Assembly (NCBI GenBank): GCA_014529385.2
Contig: CM043942.1
Location: forward strand, 26,228,469-26,292,468
Direction of reading: 5' to 3'
From: Adiantum capillus-veneris
Taxonomy: Eukaryota; Streptophyta; Polypodiopsida; Polypodiales; Pteridaceae
DNA length: 64,000 bases
Shown here: positions 11,414 through 23,820 of the stretch, one piece after another
Numbering within the stretch: position 1 is the first letter of the stretch
Layout of the letters: the number at the start of each line of letters is the position of its first letter
Translations under genes and position numbers: made by a program
The notes under the pieces: model-generated
Seen by the model: only the letters and a program-made list of their open reading frames with translations
Database searches by the model: none
Told to the model about the DNA's origin: nothing

Positions 11414-12065
11414 ATCAGTGTTCAAGAAAAGTGCGTCAACTAAGCTTTGACCAATCGAATTGAACAATCAAAACAGCCGGTTGAAGGGACGGGGAGAAGG
11501 AGAAAGTCTGCTTGGAAAATTCAAGAAAATAGAGTTAAATTGCAAAAAAGTCATCTATCTTGAAAAAAACTCTCTCTGAAACTACCCCAAAGCAAACGTC
11601 TGATTGATTTTTTTTTGGTAAAATTACCAAACCAAAATACCCCTCTAATTTGTGGAAATTCCCAAAATATCTCCCAAATTTCAAAAGTTACCAAAATACC
11701 CTTGTATTTATGTTCCTAATCTAAGGCAGAAGTAAGCAAGGACGCATCGAAGGCAGAAGCAAGGGCACCATCCTCAAAATATCGTGTCTTGCTGAGCCGA
11801 TGGAGAAAGTTGCAATGACTACAAAGGTAGCTGGAAACTCTAACATGGCTAAGTTGCAGGCTGGCTATCTCTTCCCTAAAATTGCAAGGCGACATAATGC
11901 GCATATATTGCAGAAGTATCCAGATGCCAGTGTTAAATCACTCGTGCACCTATGTATTCTCTTCAATTAACATTGCAGAGCAAGACGACGTGTCACGTCG
12001 CGTTCATTTGCGCAAACTTTGTGCGCGTGTGTGTGTCGCGTTCATTGTTTGGTCGGGCCGACTCA

Positions 12066-12612
<547 letters not shown>

Positions 12613-12695
12613 TAACACGTGGCCACATCTCTCTCTCTATCTGTGTCTGTGTGTGAGCAGTTGGGTCTCGAAAATACTGTGGTGGTAGCCGGCTG

Positions 12696-12697
<2 letters not shown>

Positions 12698-12786
<89 letters not shown>
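12698..12786. repeat. (GA)n microsatellite
   Basis: About 44 GA units. It separates the aminotransferase fragment region from the 494-bp tandem duplication. Confidence 0.95.
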
Positions 12787-12789
<3 letters not shown>

Positions 12790-13257
12790 CTCCACTAAAA
12801 TCTTGACCGCAAAGTTGGAGCTTATGCTTTGATTGGACTCAATGTTTAGGAAAAATGCGTCTCAAATTAATATTGCGCCATTTTCAATTTCAAAAATGCC
12901 GGTTAAAGGCAAGGGGAAAAGGAGAAATTCCGCCCCAAACCAAAAGAAATTGGTGTAAAAACCCTCTTGGAAAACTCAAGAAAGGGTACTTTGAATGTTT
13001 GGAGAAATGATTTTTCCCGAACACTAATTGGACCTAAGGTGACAGGTCTCTCTCCCTCTGTATCTCTCTCTCACTCAAAAAGGGGGAATTTTGAATGTTT
13101 GGAAAAATGATTTATCAACGTGGTTCACTTATTACCTCAAGTGTATCAATGTGGTTCACTTATTACCTCAAGTGTATAATTTGCCCGAAATTCTACCATT
13201 GAATTGATGATGAGGATCTTCCCACCAAAGAGGCGCTCTCTATTATGAGTCTCACCT

Positions 13258-13258
<1 letters not shown>

Positions 13259-13293
<35 letters not shown>
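13259..13293. repeat. (CT)n microsatellite
   Basis: A CT run in the first copy of the 494-bp duplication, equivalent to the longer run at 13835-13887 in copy two. Confidence 0.9.
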
Positions 13294-13296
<3 letters not shown>

Positions 13297-13833
13297 GGAT
13301 TAGCGCATGTGCTTTGCATACAAAATCCATCACTAATAAAGTAGCCACCAATTAAACACAGCAGGCCGAGTCCAGCTTCAATTTCAAAAATGCCGATTAA
13401 AGGCAAGGGGAAAAGGAGAAATTCCACCCCAAACCAGAAGAAATTGGTGTAAAAACCCTCTTGGAAAACTCAAGAAAGGGTATTTTGAATGTTTGGAGAA
13501 ATGATTTTTCCCGAACACTAATTGGACCTAAGGTGACAGGTCTCTCTCCCTCTGTATCTCTCTCTCTCTCTCACTCAAAAAGGGGGAATTTTGAATGTTT
13601 GGAAAAATGATTTATCAATGTGGTTCACTTATTACCTCAAGTGTATCAATGTGGTTCACTTATTACCTCAAGTGTATAATTTGCCCGAAATTCTACCATT
13701 GAATTGATGATGAGGATCTTCCCACCAAAGAGGCGCTCTCTATTATGAGTCTCACCTGTTCTCTCTCTCTCTCTCTCCCTGCACCCATCAGACTCTTTTA
13801 GCGCTCTAGTATTCATTGGGTAACATGGTTTTG

Positions 13834-13834
<1 letters not shown>

Positions 13835-13887
<53 letters not shown>
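13835..13887. repeat. (CT)n microsatellite
   Basis: A CT run of about 26 units at the right end of the extra segment in duplication copy two. Confidence 0.9.
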
Positions 13888-13890
<3 letters not shown>

Positions 13891-14034
13891 GGATCAGCGC
13901 ATGTGCTTTGCATACAAAATCCATCACTAATAAAGCAACCACCAATTAAACACAGCAGGCCGAGTCCAGCGCGAATACACACACAGAGCTCTCTCTCTCT
14001 CTCTTTGCGTCACATGGGACAACTGCTATGGAAA

Positions 14035-14036
<2 letters not shown>

Positions 14037-14071
<35 letters not shown>
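14037..14071. repeat. (CT)n microsatellite
   Basis: A CT run of about 17 units at the right edge of the repeat cluster. Confidence 0.9.
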
Positions 14072-14073
<2 letters not shown>

Positions 14074-14659
14074 GTGCAGAAATGGCGGGGTGAGTTGGTC
14101 TACCTGTTCGACTACCTCTTACACTCCTTGTCTATTCGTCTACCTTCAGACTGAACTGGCTAGAGGCTCAAAAGATGACACGTGTCCATCGGAATCACAG
14201 TCCGCTTAATATATATATATTTTGGCAATACTCACAAATGTGAGTTGTAGGCAAACAAGTGGTAAATTAACAAGACCTGCCCTTTTGAGGTACTAAAATC
14301 TACTTGCACCAGGACGCTGTTGTTCCATGAGTTCCATGTCATGGCTTTCTTGATGTCATGCCCTAGTTTTCTACAGAAAAGTTTTAAGTATGCTTTTCCT
14401 AGGTTTTGTTGTTGTTATGTGTGTGTTGTATGTGTGCGCGCGCGCGCTCGTGAGGTGCTCTGTGAAGAACAAGTAAGCATGTTTCTTGCTCATGCAACGC
14501 ACTGTCTATCATTACACCCGTAGGAATGTGGCCCGTTGCCCCCCTAACCTCAACTCAAAACCTCAAGCTCTCCTCCTGCTCTCTTGGGTTGATTGAAAAA
14601 CGAAAGCAAGGTAGAGTCGAAGCCCCATTACAGTCACCAAAGCCGGCATAATGGCCACG

Positions 14660-14712
<53 letters not shown>

Positions 14713-15739
14713 CGATAATGAGTTGTAGGGCAAGAGGGAGGCAGAGTATGCTGTGAAGTGTACGAAATACAGATACCTCATGTAGGCAACGCTGAAGGAC
14801 AGGGGTGGAGGGAGGTAAGGGAATTTTATTGAAAACGATTTTATTTTCAAAGAAACAAGCCAATAGCACTAAAGATTGGTTTAGACGAGCCGGTGGAAAA
14901 GAAGTGCCTCTACCATGGCTCATGCTCATTGGGCAATAGAGAAAACAATTTCAGACCCCAATAGAAATGGGCGACTCGAAAGATCGTCTTTGCTGTTCAC
15001 TGTTCAGTGGCATGTGCGAATCTTGCAGAATGAACAAACATCAATGGCTTGTAGCAAAAGGGCTCTGCCACATGCATGCAACTCATGATTACCTATGTGA
15101 AAAATAGAAGTGCGTATTGCCTCTGTCTCTTGTGAACAAGGGGAGAGCTGGCAAATGAAAAGAGGAAGTTTAACTCCACCATCGCTTGAACCACCCTAAA
15201 TAAGGAGCACAAGGGACAGACTCACAAGCTCCTCAGTGTGTATGAAAGAATGTAGAGAGAGAAGGGCAGAGTTTTGCCTAATCTTTCAAAATTGGACGAG
15301 TTGAACACTCGTTGGCAGCGTTTTCACTAGCCGAGACAGTTTGCTGAGGCTAGCAAAATGCTGCCCTGAGCAGTGTGCGAATGTGCTCTTAGGGAGTAGT
15401 GTGGATTGCTAGGACAAGACGGGTGGGTGGGTTCTCTTGTGATTGAACTCAAATGGAACTACTGGTAGACAGGCAAGTCATAAAGTGTAGAACATTTTGT
15501 TTGAGGGAGCAATTGTTGGTACTTGTTGGTAGACCAGCTAGCTGGCCAAAAATTTGTGACACAAACACACGCCCGTCGCCCACAAAAGAAGAGTTCTAAG
15601 CTTGTTGATAGGAGTCCGGTCGTCTCCTCCGATAGGTGGTGCTCTCCCTCTTCGCAGAAGCGCGATAGCATACACGCACGCTGCCACGCACCATTCCTAA
15701 CACTAATGAACTGGTCCTGAGCTTGTGCTTATAGCGCCC
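14072..15739. other. Intergenic DNA and likely upstream region of the SEC14-like gene
   Basis: No gene recognised. It holds a (GA)n tract at 14663-14708 and a TGTGTGCGCGCGCGC stretch near 14430-14446. A TAAATAAGG element near 15195 could serve as a distal TATA-like site, but nothing proves it. Confidence 0.4.
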
Positions 15740-15826
15740 CTTCTCTCTCTCTCTCTCTCTCTCTCCACTTCTCTCCTGGAATCGTGCTTTGAGTGCGCAC
15801 GCGTGCGTGTCTCGCTGAGAGACTGA

Positions 15827-15866
<40 letters not shown>

Positions 15867-15990
15867 ACACACACACACACACACACATAGACACTCATAC
15901 CAAACCTCATTCAAGGCTTTAAATTGTCGACGCTCGTACAGCTTCAGCTTCCTGGAGTCTTCTCTTCTCTCTCTCTCTCTCTCTCTCTAG
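15740..15990 (+). promoter_or_regulatory. CT-rich promoter/leader region of the SEC14-like gene
   Basis: Three CT runs (15740-15764, 15829-15862, 15967-15989) and a CA run (15865-15887) lie just upstream of the probable first exon. CT-rich tracts near transcription starts are common in plant promoters and leaders. Their role here is inferred from position only. Confidence 0.4.
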
Positions 15991-16028
15991 CTCTCTCATT
16001 CGTTCATAGCCCATAAAGAAGGCATCTT

Positions 16029-16097
16029 ATGCAGAAAACCTTGCTGGGTGACTTCGGCATTTTTCCTGAGAAGAGTTTCTTTTCCTGCTTCCGCAAG
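16029..16097 (+). other. Possible upstream first exon of the SEC14-like gene
   Basis: An ATG opens 23 codons (MQKTLLGDFGIFPEK at the start) ending exactly at AAG|GTAAAA, a good splice donor. An acceptor with a strong pyrimidine tract, CTTTTTGTTTTGGCAG, ends at 16773 and starts an exon in the same phase that reads without a stop into the first conserved exon. Using it would give a 290-residue protein. Close family members are about 250 residues with a start near 16843, so this may instead be a spliced leader. Confidence 0.4.
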
Positions 16098-16842
16098 GTA
16101 AAATGGCTGCCCTAGTATTTGTGATCGATAAAAGAAATTTTCCTTCATGATCAACGTCAGGGGAATATAACTTCTTGCTTATCTAGTTCCATGCCTCTAA
16201 TTTGTGTCCGGGCAATTTCCTGTGAAGTTGCGTACCTTTACTCGCCCATTCCTTTTTGCAATGTTTGCTGCTGAACTGAGGCTTAGCTCGTGTGCATCTT
16301 GAGGTCTAAGAGGAGCGTTCGTGATTGCAGGCTTGAAAACAGGCAAAACATAGGCCTGAGCTCCTTACTTTCAGAGGTTCTCGTCTATGTGGTTGTTGTA
16401 ACTGTTAATATTCATTAGGAGCCCCTCGGATCGGGTCCAATCTTGGTAGTGGCAACTAAACACCGGGGGTTGGGCTCGCTGTGGGACTTATCCCAACACC
16501 TTATGGCAGGAGCGTGGTTCATCTAGGCAATTGATCAGGTCGCCCACCTTTGTAAAGCTCTTTCTTGAGTGAGGATGCTAGGCTGTGTAGTTGATGCGTG
16601 TCGGAGCAATGTAATGCCGCAAGAAGTGCTGCACTTTGTATTAGATCCTTTCATTCCTGCACAATCGTCAGTGTCGATGTGGCAATGGCACATCAAGCAT
16701 CCAGCAGTAATTGGCCTGAGAGTATTCTTGATGTCTTCTGTCAGCGGCCTAGAGGGTCTTTTTGTTTTGGCAGCAAAGCATCCTCGCAGAAAGAAACCAT
16801 GATGTCCCTTCTGAATGTGTTGAGTTGTGCAGGCTGTTTTGC

Positions 16843-19010
16843 ATGGAGGGCCCTCAAAGTGATGAAACACAGAAAGTGCAACTTCTTCGAGCTCGTTTGG
16901 AGGAGTCTAGTCCACAATCAAAGGTTTGCACTGCTCCTCCTTTACTTTCTTTTGCTAGTTCCATGATTTAACAGTGAACTGCATGCTTTTGGCAGTTCAT
17001 GCTTTTGGCCTTTTTCTTTGCAACAGTTTTGACCTTGCTTCACATCTAACCAGCACATTGCTTGCCAAATCCACGCTTTTTGCTTTCTCTCTGGGTGCAG
17101 GGCTGGATAGGGGGCGCTTGGACCATGATTTTTGAATATGAATGTGTGGCCTTTTGTGTTCAATGTATCTTTTGGATCAATATTTTCCTGCAATATAGGT
17201 AGTCGATAGCACAGTGTATTGCCTATTGACAGTTTGCGGAATGAATTTCTCATTTGCATTTAATGGAGTGCTCTCTTAGGCTTTTATAAGCAGTCCGAAA
17301 GGGAGGATTTGTGAGAACTGCAATCCTGAGTGGCTTAGGCTCATTTGTGTGTGATTTTGTAATGGAATTAGGGGAGACCAACAGTAGATCTTGCTTAAGT
17401 GGGACAATTGTTGTCATCTTTCTCTCGTGCCAGTATGATGCACATTATCTAGTTATGGAATTCAAATCTGTTGATGTGCTAGTATCAACTTTTTGAGAAA
17501 CAGGGGCCTCCATAAGGCTGCAAGTTTTGAGCCTTGGGACATGGCAACTTGATGCTTACTGATTTGTGCCCAAAGCTGGCTTTTAAGTCTAGTTTTTTGT
17601 GTGATTCCTACAAGAATTAAGCTATTTTCTCAATATTTATTTTCATGCGCTTTCAGGACATTGACGATGGAACCCTTAGAAGGTTTTTGCGTGCCCGATC
17701 TCTGAATGTTGATAAAGCTTTAAAGTTTCTACTCCAGCACTTGAAGTGGTGTGGGACTTTCAAGCCCCTTGGATTCATCCCAGAGACAGAAATTGTGAAC
17801 GAGCTAAAGAAAGAGAAGATCTTTGTCCAAGGAACGGACAAAACTGGCCGACCTATTGGAGTGATTTTGGCAACTCGGCACATCACCTCTGAACGCAATC
17901 TAGAAGAATTTAAACGTAAGGAAGGCAACCTCAGGACAAGACGTGCATCAGAATACTCTGTTTATGTTGAAATTTATAGGTGATTATGCTTGAATGAATA
18001 GTAGGGCGTGACATCTTTGGTTTTTGTTTTATACAGGGTTTGTCGTGTATGGTTTCGACAAAGCCGTGGCGAGGTATGCGAGTTCCACATTGTTCACCTG
18101 AGCAATGCCTGGTTTAGAAGCAGCTTTGTGATGCACATTGCATGAATGGTTATTAGTGCTAAAAAAAACACCTAGGTTTGATTTAATCCCACCTACAATT
18201 TAAATTTGTGAATTTGATGGTGAGAGCCTACAAATTTCCTGAAATTTAGTGTAACAACGTTAGAATGTAATCAATTATCGCTGAAATTTTCCATGTGTAG
18301 GCCTTTTCCAAGTATTCAGAAAAAAGTATGCATCCAGAGAATTTTGCCTTTGCATTCAAGTATTCAAAACGCGCTTTTATATTTTTCTGCAGCCTTCAGG
18401 GGGATCAGGAGAAGTTTGTGCTGATAGCTGACTTGAAAGGATATGGCTATAAAAATATGGATGTTAAAGGCTATCTTTCGATTCTGGAAATCTTACAGGT
18501 ATGCCAGATTTAGTGTAATTCGATGAAAAGTCAGCCTTCATTTATCTCCGGTTGCTGTGGTTTCTTGTACTTAAGAGCCCGGGTTCTTTCATTTGCAGGA
18601 CCATTTTCCGGAGCGCCTAGGAAAGTTCTACATTCTTCATGTTCCCTCCTTGTTTTGGGTGGCTTGGAAGGTGGTGTACCCTTTCATAGACCCAAATGTA
18701 AGAGACAAGGTAAGTCTGTTCTCGGAGCTCAGCATTCTGCAAAATCAATTTCAATGTTCAGCATTGAACTTTGTTGAAGACGCGATCGTGGCCCGTTGTG
18801 AAGTGTTTTGCCTCTTAACTGCAGATAGCATCATTTTGATAGCTCTTATTTGCTCCCTGTTTGTTGCAGATAGTTTTTGTTGACGACAAACAAATTACGG
18901 AAACTTTGTTGAAAGACATAGATATCACTCAGCTCCCTGATGAATTTGGGGGGCAGCTACCATTGATACCGATTCAGCATGTCGGGAATAGTGCAAAGTC
19001 ATCGACGTGA
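16843..19010 (+). CDS. SEC14-like CRAL-TRIO lipid-transfer protein
   Basis: Six exons: 16843-16923, 17657-17915, 18037-18073, 18393-18498, 18599-18709 and 18870-19010. All introns are GT..AG and all phases agree, giving 244 residues and a TGA stop. The N-terminal CRAL-TRIO-N helix carries TLRRFLRARSLNVDKA (about residues 32-47). The lipid-binding domain follows with KTGRPIGV, EEFKRFVVYGFDKA, KFVLIADLKGYGY, HFPERLGKFYILHVPSLF, WKVVYPFID and a C-terminal LPDEFGGQLPLIP. This matches small plant SEC14 proteins of the At1g01630 type, which bind and exchange phosphatidylinositol or other hydrophobic ligands at membranes; the ligand cannot be told here. It is the only apparently intact gene in the window and no domain part is missing. 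The start was chosen by length and by alignment to family N-termini. An upstream in-phase exon (16774, optionally with 16029-16097) is a real alternative. Confidence 0.9.
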
Positions 19011-19330
19011 TTGCTCTGCTCCCCACTCTCAGAATCTGGTCTCTCCTTGCCCCTAAAGCTATTCAGCTCTACTGCAAATAGTGTAGCTGTAATCAAGTTA
19101 CATTTATTTTTTGGAGGCAAAAGTTGTGCCTTTTTATGTAGGCAGAGAGGATGAGCCCAAGTATTGTTTGCACAGGAAAGTGCTTGAATGGGAGGAAGAG
19201 TGCAAAAGCCGATTGGTATGGTATTTGCCCCTGTGCAGGACGTCAATGAATCCCATATGGGCATTGTGCCAACAAAGAGAAGGAGCCCTTTGCTATGCAT
19301 CCCCATTCCCACTTTCTTTGAGTAATTAAT
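19011..19330 (+). other. Likely 3' untranslated region of the SEC14-like gene
   Basis: AT-rich DNA following the stop codon, without frames. No canonical AATAAA was found close by; the end point is a guess. Confidence 0.3.
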
Positions 19331-19847
19331 GGGTACACTTGCATAGATCACCAATTTGGCTTCAAGTCTATGCGTGCCTTAATTCACTGCATGTTGTAAT
19401 TATGAATTGACCCTGTTTAAACATACATCTCCTTGGGCGAAATTAGGAGAGCCTCTACTGTTGCAATTTTGAGATGTACTGTGAAAATTGCACTCATGTG
19501 AAACACGGAAGTAGTGAGCAGATTTGACATCAGTAAGAGTTGTTGGGATATACTTGTACGTCTAAAACTAGTTGGGATGTACTTGACCACTTCAGAAATC
19601 ATACATATACACCTAAAGAGTAGAAAAGTTAAAGGGAAAGGTCAAGACATTGTAAACTCATAAGCAAACGCTGGAGAAAGGAATAAGGTGAAAAAGAAGG
19701 GACCTCACTTGCATGCTGTGTGTGTACTTACCTAGCGAAAGAACTTTTGACTTTCTTTTGTCCTGAGGCTTTCTTACCCCTTCCCTTTTGCATTTCGGTA
19801 CCTTCCTTGACCTTCACATTTCCAATCTCTTCTCTATTCTCTAATCA
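19331..19847. other. Intergenic DNA, nothing recognised
   Basis: AT-rich sequence between the SEC14-like gene and the Helitron-like terminus. No frame or repeat of note. Confidence 0.4.
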
Positions 19848-19872
19848 CTAGTTTAGCCGGCGGGCTTCTGCC

Positions 19873-19876
<4 letters not shown>
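19848..19876 (-). mobile_element. Helitron-like 3' terminus
   Basis: Read on the - strand: a GC hairpin (GGCGGGC, loop AGAA, GCCCGCC), a 7-nt spacer, then CTAG followed by T. A hairpin a few nucleotides before CTRR at an A|T target is the defining 3' end of Helitrons. The body would lie to the right. No Rep/helicase and no 5' TC end was identified, so this may be a short or non-autonomous element, or chance. Confidence 0.4.

Positions 19877-19912
<36 letters not shown>
19877..19912. repeat. (CT)n microsatellite
   Basis: Adjoins the GC hairpin directly. Confidence 0.9.
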
Positions 19913-19913
<1 letters not shown>

Positions 19914-20200
19914 AACATATTGCAACTCTCACCTTGCTTTAGTAAAGGCCTTGCCAACACTTCTTATTTTTTTAGATATTTGAGACTATGGACTCTTGTT
20001 TTTGCTTTAAAGGGAAAAGTCTTGGCTAAGTATGGGACTTAGAACTACACTCAAAATTTTAAGAAATAGATATCCACAATTCAACTCCACCACACTTGGG
20101 TGAGAAACCCAAAACCGAATTCCATGAGTGTCATAATATTTTGTTTTTGGTGTGATCACTCATCAACGTATATACTATTTCCAAAAAAACCACAACTTGA

Positions 20201-20202
<2 letters not shown>

Positions 20203-20278
<76 letters not shown>
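20203..20278. repeat. Poly-C run followed by (CA)n
   Basis: A run of 34 C, then CAATTCA and a CA run of about 19 units. Such a poly-C run can be partly an assembly or sequencing artefact. Confidence 0.9.
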
Positions 20279-20282
<4 letters not shown>

Positions 20283-20730
20283 AAAGACGTGCATCCAATC
20301 CTCCATCCCCACTTACCTCGCAAATAAAAATCTATCAAATTTTTTGGACTTGACCTCTCTTCATACAACCCTTGTAACTCTCTTTTGAATGCAATGACAA
20401 TTACAAGACCCATTCCCTATCTTTTTAGTTCATTCCAACCTTGCTATTCTTCTCGTCGATTCCGAATATATTTTTATGAGCAGACCTTGTGATTCTGTCA
20501 CTTGTTCTACTCAAAACATCTATTTTTGTCAAATTGATGCTGACGTTTATTATATAATTTTATGCAATTCCTTCACAAGTTGAGGTTATAAAATGTTATT
20601 TTAGCATTGTCTACAATCATTACGATGACAGCCTATATGTAAGTTTTTTAAAAAGTCTGTCTTTGGCCTTGCTTAAGAAAGGCCTTAGTATTGAGTCAGC
20701 TTGGGCGTCCTGTAACTGATGGAGTCCACG

Positions 20731-21445
20731 TGGACGATGATGGACATGTTTACCCTCCTAGCAGGAGATATTATTCCAGGTTATGATGATGCATGCATCT
20801 GGGGTTTTTGAAGTCGAGAACATGGTTACTTGGATATCATTTTTCTTATAGGCTGATGCGCTAAAGAGCCTTGTGCATGGGACCAGAGAAAAGGGGCTCA
20901 AGCTGGGAACAAGGATGCAAGTTTTTTAAGACCACCACGCTGAAGCGATATTCAGCAAATTTTGGTTCTCATTTAGCATGGCTCCAACATCGTTCATGTG
21001 ATGCATGCACGTCACTAAACGTCACTAGCGCTAAAGGTCACTAGGCCGCGGAGAGCTGGAATTTTTTGTCAAAATCGTTGTGCCTTTTGAGAGTTGGCTT
21101 ATTGATTCCGGAGCCGGAGCCGGAGCCCACATGAGGCTTATACAATATGTTGCTGGGGGATGAGTTGGATGGTGGCCCCTTGGAATGTATGCTGGCATCA
21201 AGTTTTTGATTGTGCTTGATCCCATTTGTGACGACAATGATGGGCATGTTGCCCTTCCCGAGGGAGGTGTACTGAAAGTGACATTATGCCGGGTTATGAT
21301 GATGCATGCATGCATATGGGGTTTTTGAAGTCGACAAGAGGGTTACTCCGGCACCATTTTTTGGACAGACTCATGTGCTAAAGAGCCTTGTGTGGGACTT
21401 GAGAAAAGGGGCCCCGGCTGGGAACAAGGATGCAAGTTTTTGTGA
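20731..21445. repeat. Direct duplication of an unknown segment
   Basis: About 200 bp at 20731-20928 recurs at 21229-21441. Shared landmarks: GATGGACATGTT / GATGGGCATGTT, TTATGATGATGCATGCAT, GGGGTTTTTGAAGTCGA, CTAAAGAGCCTTGTG and GGGAACAAGGATGCAAGTTTT. Copy two is partly open (21306-21593) but I recognise no domain. It may be duplicated gene debris carried by the putative Helitron to its left. Confidence 0.7.
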
Positions 21446-23172
21446 GAACAAATTTGCCAGCATGCAAGGGTTGGGAGTCACAGTGACATGGCCTATTATG
21501 TTCAGTCGAAATGGGAGTAGCTTGACGATTTTCTCAAGATCGGGACCTGGATTTTTTTGCACAAGCCTCCCTGGTTTTGGGTGGGTGCTATGACTGGAGA
21601 TAAGACCAGCAGGGATACAGGTCAGTTGAGTTTGATGTGAGAAAGCTCTGTGCTTGAGCTGCCTTTTGATTTGTACCTTAGATTTGCAATGTTCGCTACT
21701 CTAGTCCAGCATGGACAAAAGTAGCATGATAAATAGACAAATTTTTCCGTTGTGACAAAACTGAAAGCTTGTTCTCAGAAGATGGATTTGTAGAAGTCAC
21801 GAGGATACACGCTAAGCTTTCAAATAGTGTGTTACTTCAGAAAGACACATATTTAGGGGACAGATTGGTAATGTGTAAATGCCAAACTCATTGATACTGC
21901 AGCCTTGCAAGGCCATCTATGCTATCCTCACCTTCATGAAGATGATTGTTGGTCTAGGGTCTTGCAACTTGGTGGTCTCAACATAAACAAGGCTCTTAGC
22001 TTTTCGAAATTACAAACACACTCCTTTGCTGTTTTATGCAGAGAAGTGCCCGTTTTCAAGGTTCTTCAACAAGGATTGCCTCCGAGTTTTGTCTAGGGTT
22101 GCTGGCCTTGCGTGGTTTGCGAGTCACATTTCACAACTTGTGCGGATGGTACCAAATATGGGCAATTCTCTTTTAAGAAGCTCTGATTTTTAATTTCATC
22201 TTGAAATAGTTTGCCTATCTCAAGTGCATCAAAGATGCAAGCATATTTCACCATGTATGCTGTGGAGCCACTGCTCCGCATCAGTTGGAAACCGCCCTGA
22301 GCTTCATAGCCATATATGGGACCACGGCATTGCCAAGCATGACGTCTTCTTTAGGGGGGATGTCTCCTCTCACATCTGTCAAAAATCGTGGACAAAGAAA
22401 GGTAAATCTATGTTCATATTTTGATGTAGGGGTTGTTGAAACATCATTCTCAGAACAATAATGCTCTTTACAATATTTATGCCAGTGATTAAGAAAGGCA
22501 CCCGGCATATCCATGATAATTGTATCTAAAAAAATAAAAAATAGTTTTCTTGCCATAGCCATGTTGGACCGCATGCCTTCACGTTGCACGGTTAGAAGGT
22601 AATTGCATTCGGTGAAACAACACAGAGCGTCGCTACCAAAATCACATTGGGTGCACAGTAATCTTGTCATGGTGGTTATTGCACAACATGTATAGTGGCA
22701 TGCTCCACATGTCACAAGATTATCATTCAACTGACAATTCTCCCTTTGCGAATGTTGCGGGCACCTTTGGATGACAACTGCTCATGGGAACCAACATGTC
22801 CCTATTGTGCACCTTGCAAGCCATCCATCACTTTTGTGCACGAGCACAAGAACATAGCAAGGATGGAGCCCTGTTGTCGAGAGATGTATCCTCGTGCACA
22901 CTTGTTGTACAACCCTCTTCAATGGGGGGGAACCCAATGGCCATCTATAGCCCGCACCAACAAGGGCTCTTGCAGTCCCGTCTCATTGCACTAGTTAGCC
23001 ACTCGTCGGCATACATTTTCACGAGCGCCGACATCCAAGCTTTGGCATGAGCTCTCAAGCACCGGCACCTTTCTTTTCATATTAAAATATCTTTTCTATC
23101 TCTAATCATCCAGCAATGTCACATCTCTTTTCTATTTCTATCTTTGAAGGCAATGTCACATCCTAGCCACTT
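21446..23172. other. Intergenic DNA with unrecognised open stretches
   Basis: The longest frame is 149 codons on the - strand (22281-22730). It is rich in Cys but shows no regular zinc-finger spacing. I could not assign any segment to a family. Confidence 0.35.
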
Positions 23173-23206
<34 letters not shown>

Positions 23207-23330
23207 AAAGAGAAAGAGAGATAAGAGGAGAAAACAAAGAGAAAGATAAAGAGGGAGAGATAGAGAGAAAGAAAACAAAGAGAGAGACAGAGAGGGGGAG
23301 AAAACAAAAAGAGAGAGAGAGAGATAGATA
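23173..23330. repeat. Imperfect GA-rich tract
   Basis: Begins as pure GA (23173-23206) and degrades into purine-rich GAAAGAGAGATAAGAG-type sequence. Confidence 0.85.
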
Positions 23331-23339
23331 AAAAAAGTA

Positions 23340-23820
23340 GAGAAAATATGAAATGAAAGGTTATATTAAGATTTAGGTTTAGGTTAGATTTAAGATTACA
23401 TTAAGTTAGTTTTACGATTAAGTTATATTTAAAATTTGGTTTAAATTTAAGATTAGATTAGATTTAGATTTATGTTAGATTTAAGATTAGATTAAGATTT
23501 AAGATTAGGTTAAGATTTAAGATTATGTTAGACTTAAGATTATGTTAAGATTTAAGTTAAACTTAAGATTATGTTAGATTACATTTAAGTTAAATTTTGG
23601 TTAGATTTAAGATTAGGTTAGATTACATTTAGGTTTATGTTAGATTTAAAATTAAGTTAAACTTAAGATTATGGTAAGATTTAAGATTATATTAGATTTA
23701 GGTCTATGTTAGATTTAGATTTAAGATTAGCTTGATCTAAGTTGGATTTAAGATTATATTTTAAATTTAGTTTTTATATTAAAGTTTATCTTCAGGATTA
23801 CGGTTTAAATTTAGAGTTAG
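23340..23820. repeat. Degenerate TTTAGG/TTAGATTTAAGA repeat array
   Basis: Nearly 500 bp built from variants of GATTTAAGATTAGGTTA and TTTAGGTTTAGGTTAGA, with almost no C on this strand. The TTTAGG units resemble the plant telomere repeat TTTAGGG with the third G lost. It could be a decayed interstitial telomere-like array or an unrelated minisatellite. Confidence 0.7.

Larger units (their letters stand above)
12885..13972. repeat. Tandem duplication, unit about 494 bp
   Basis: Copy one begins at CAATTTCAAAAATGCCGG (12885) and copy two at 13379. Each holds the AAGGCAAGGGGAAAAGGAG block, an ATGTTTGGAGAAATGATTT block, a short internal doublet of GTGGTTCACTTATTACCTC, a CT tract and the GCATGTGCTTTGCATAC block. 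Copy two carries an extra segment between two CT tracts (13761-13887). The first two blocks also occur in the inverted repeat to the left, so all these modules share ancestry. No coding function is seen. Confidence 0.85.

Noticed and set aside
14430-14446. Alternating GCGCGC as a functional Z-DNA site
   Set aside because: It is a short simple repeat with no positional support.
19111-19329. Separate small gene downstream of the SEC14-like gene
   Set aside because: The frame has no recognisable features and overlaps the probable 3' untranslated region.
22281-22730. 149-codon Cys-rich frame on the - strand as a gene
   Set aside because: Cys spacing shows no zinc-finger pattern, there is no splice or promoter context, and neighbouring DNA is repeat debris.
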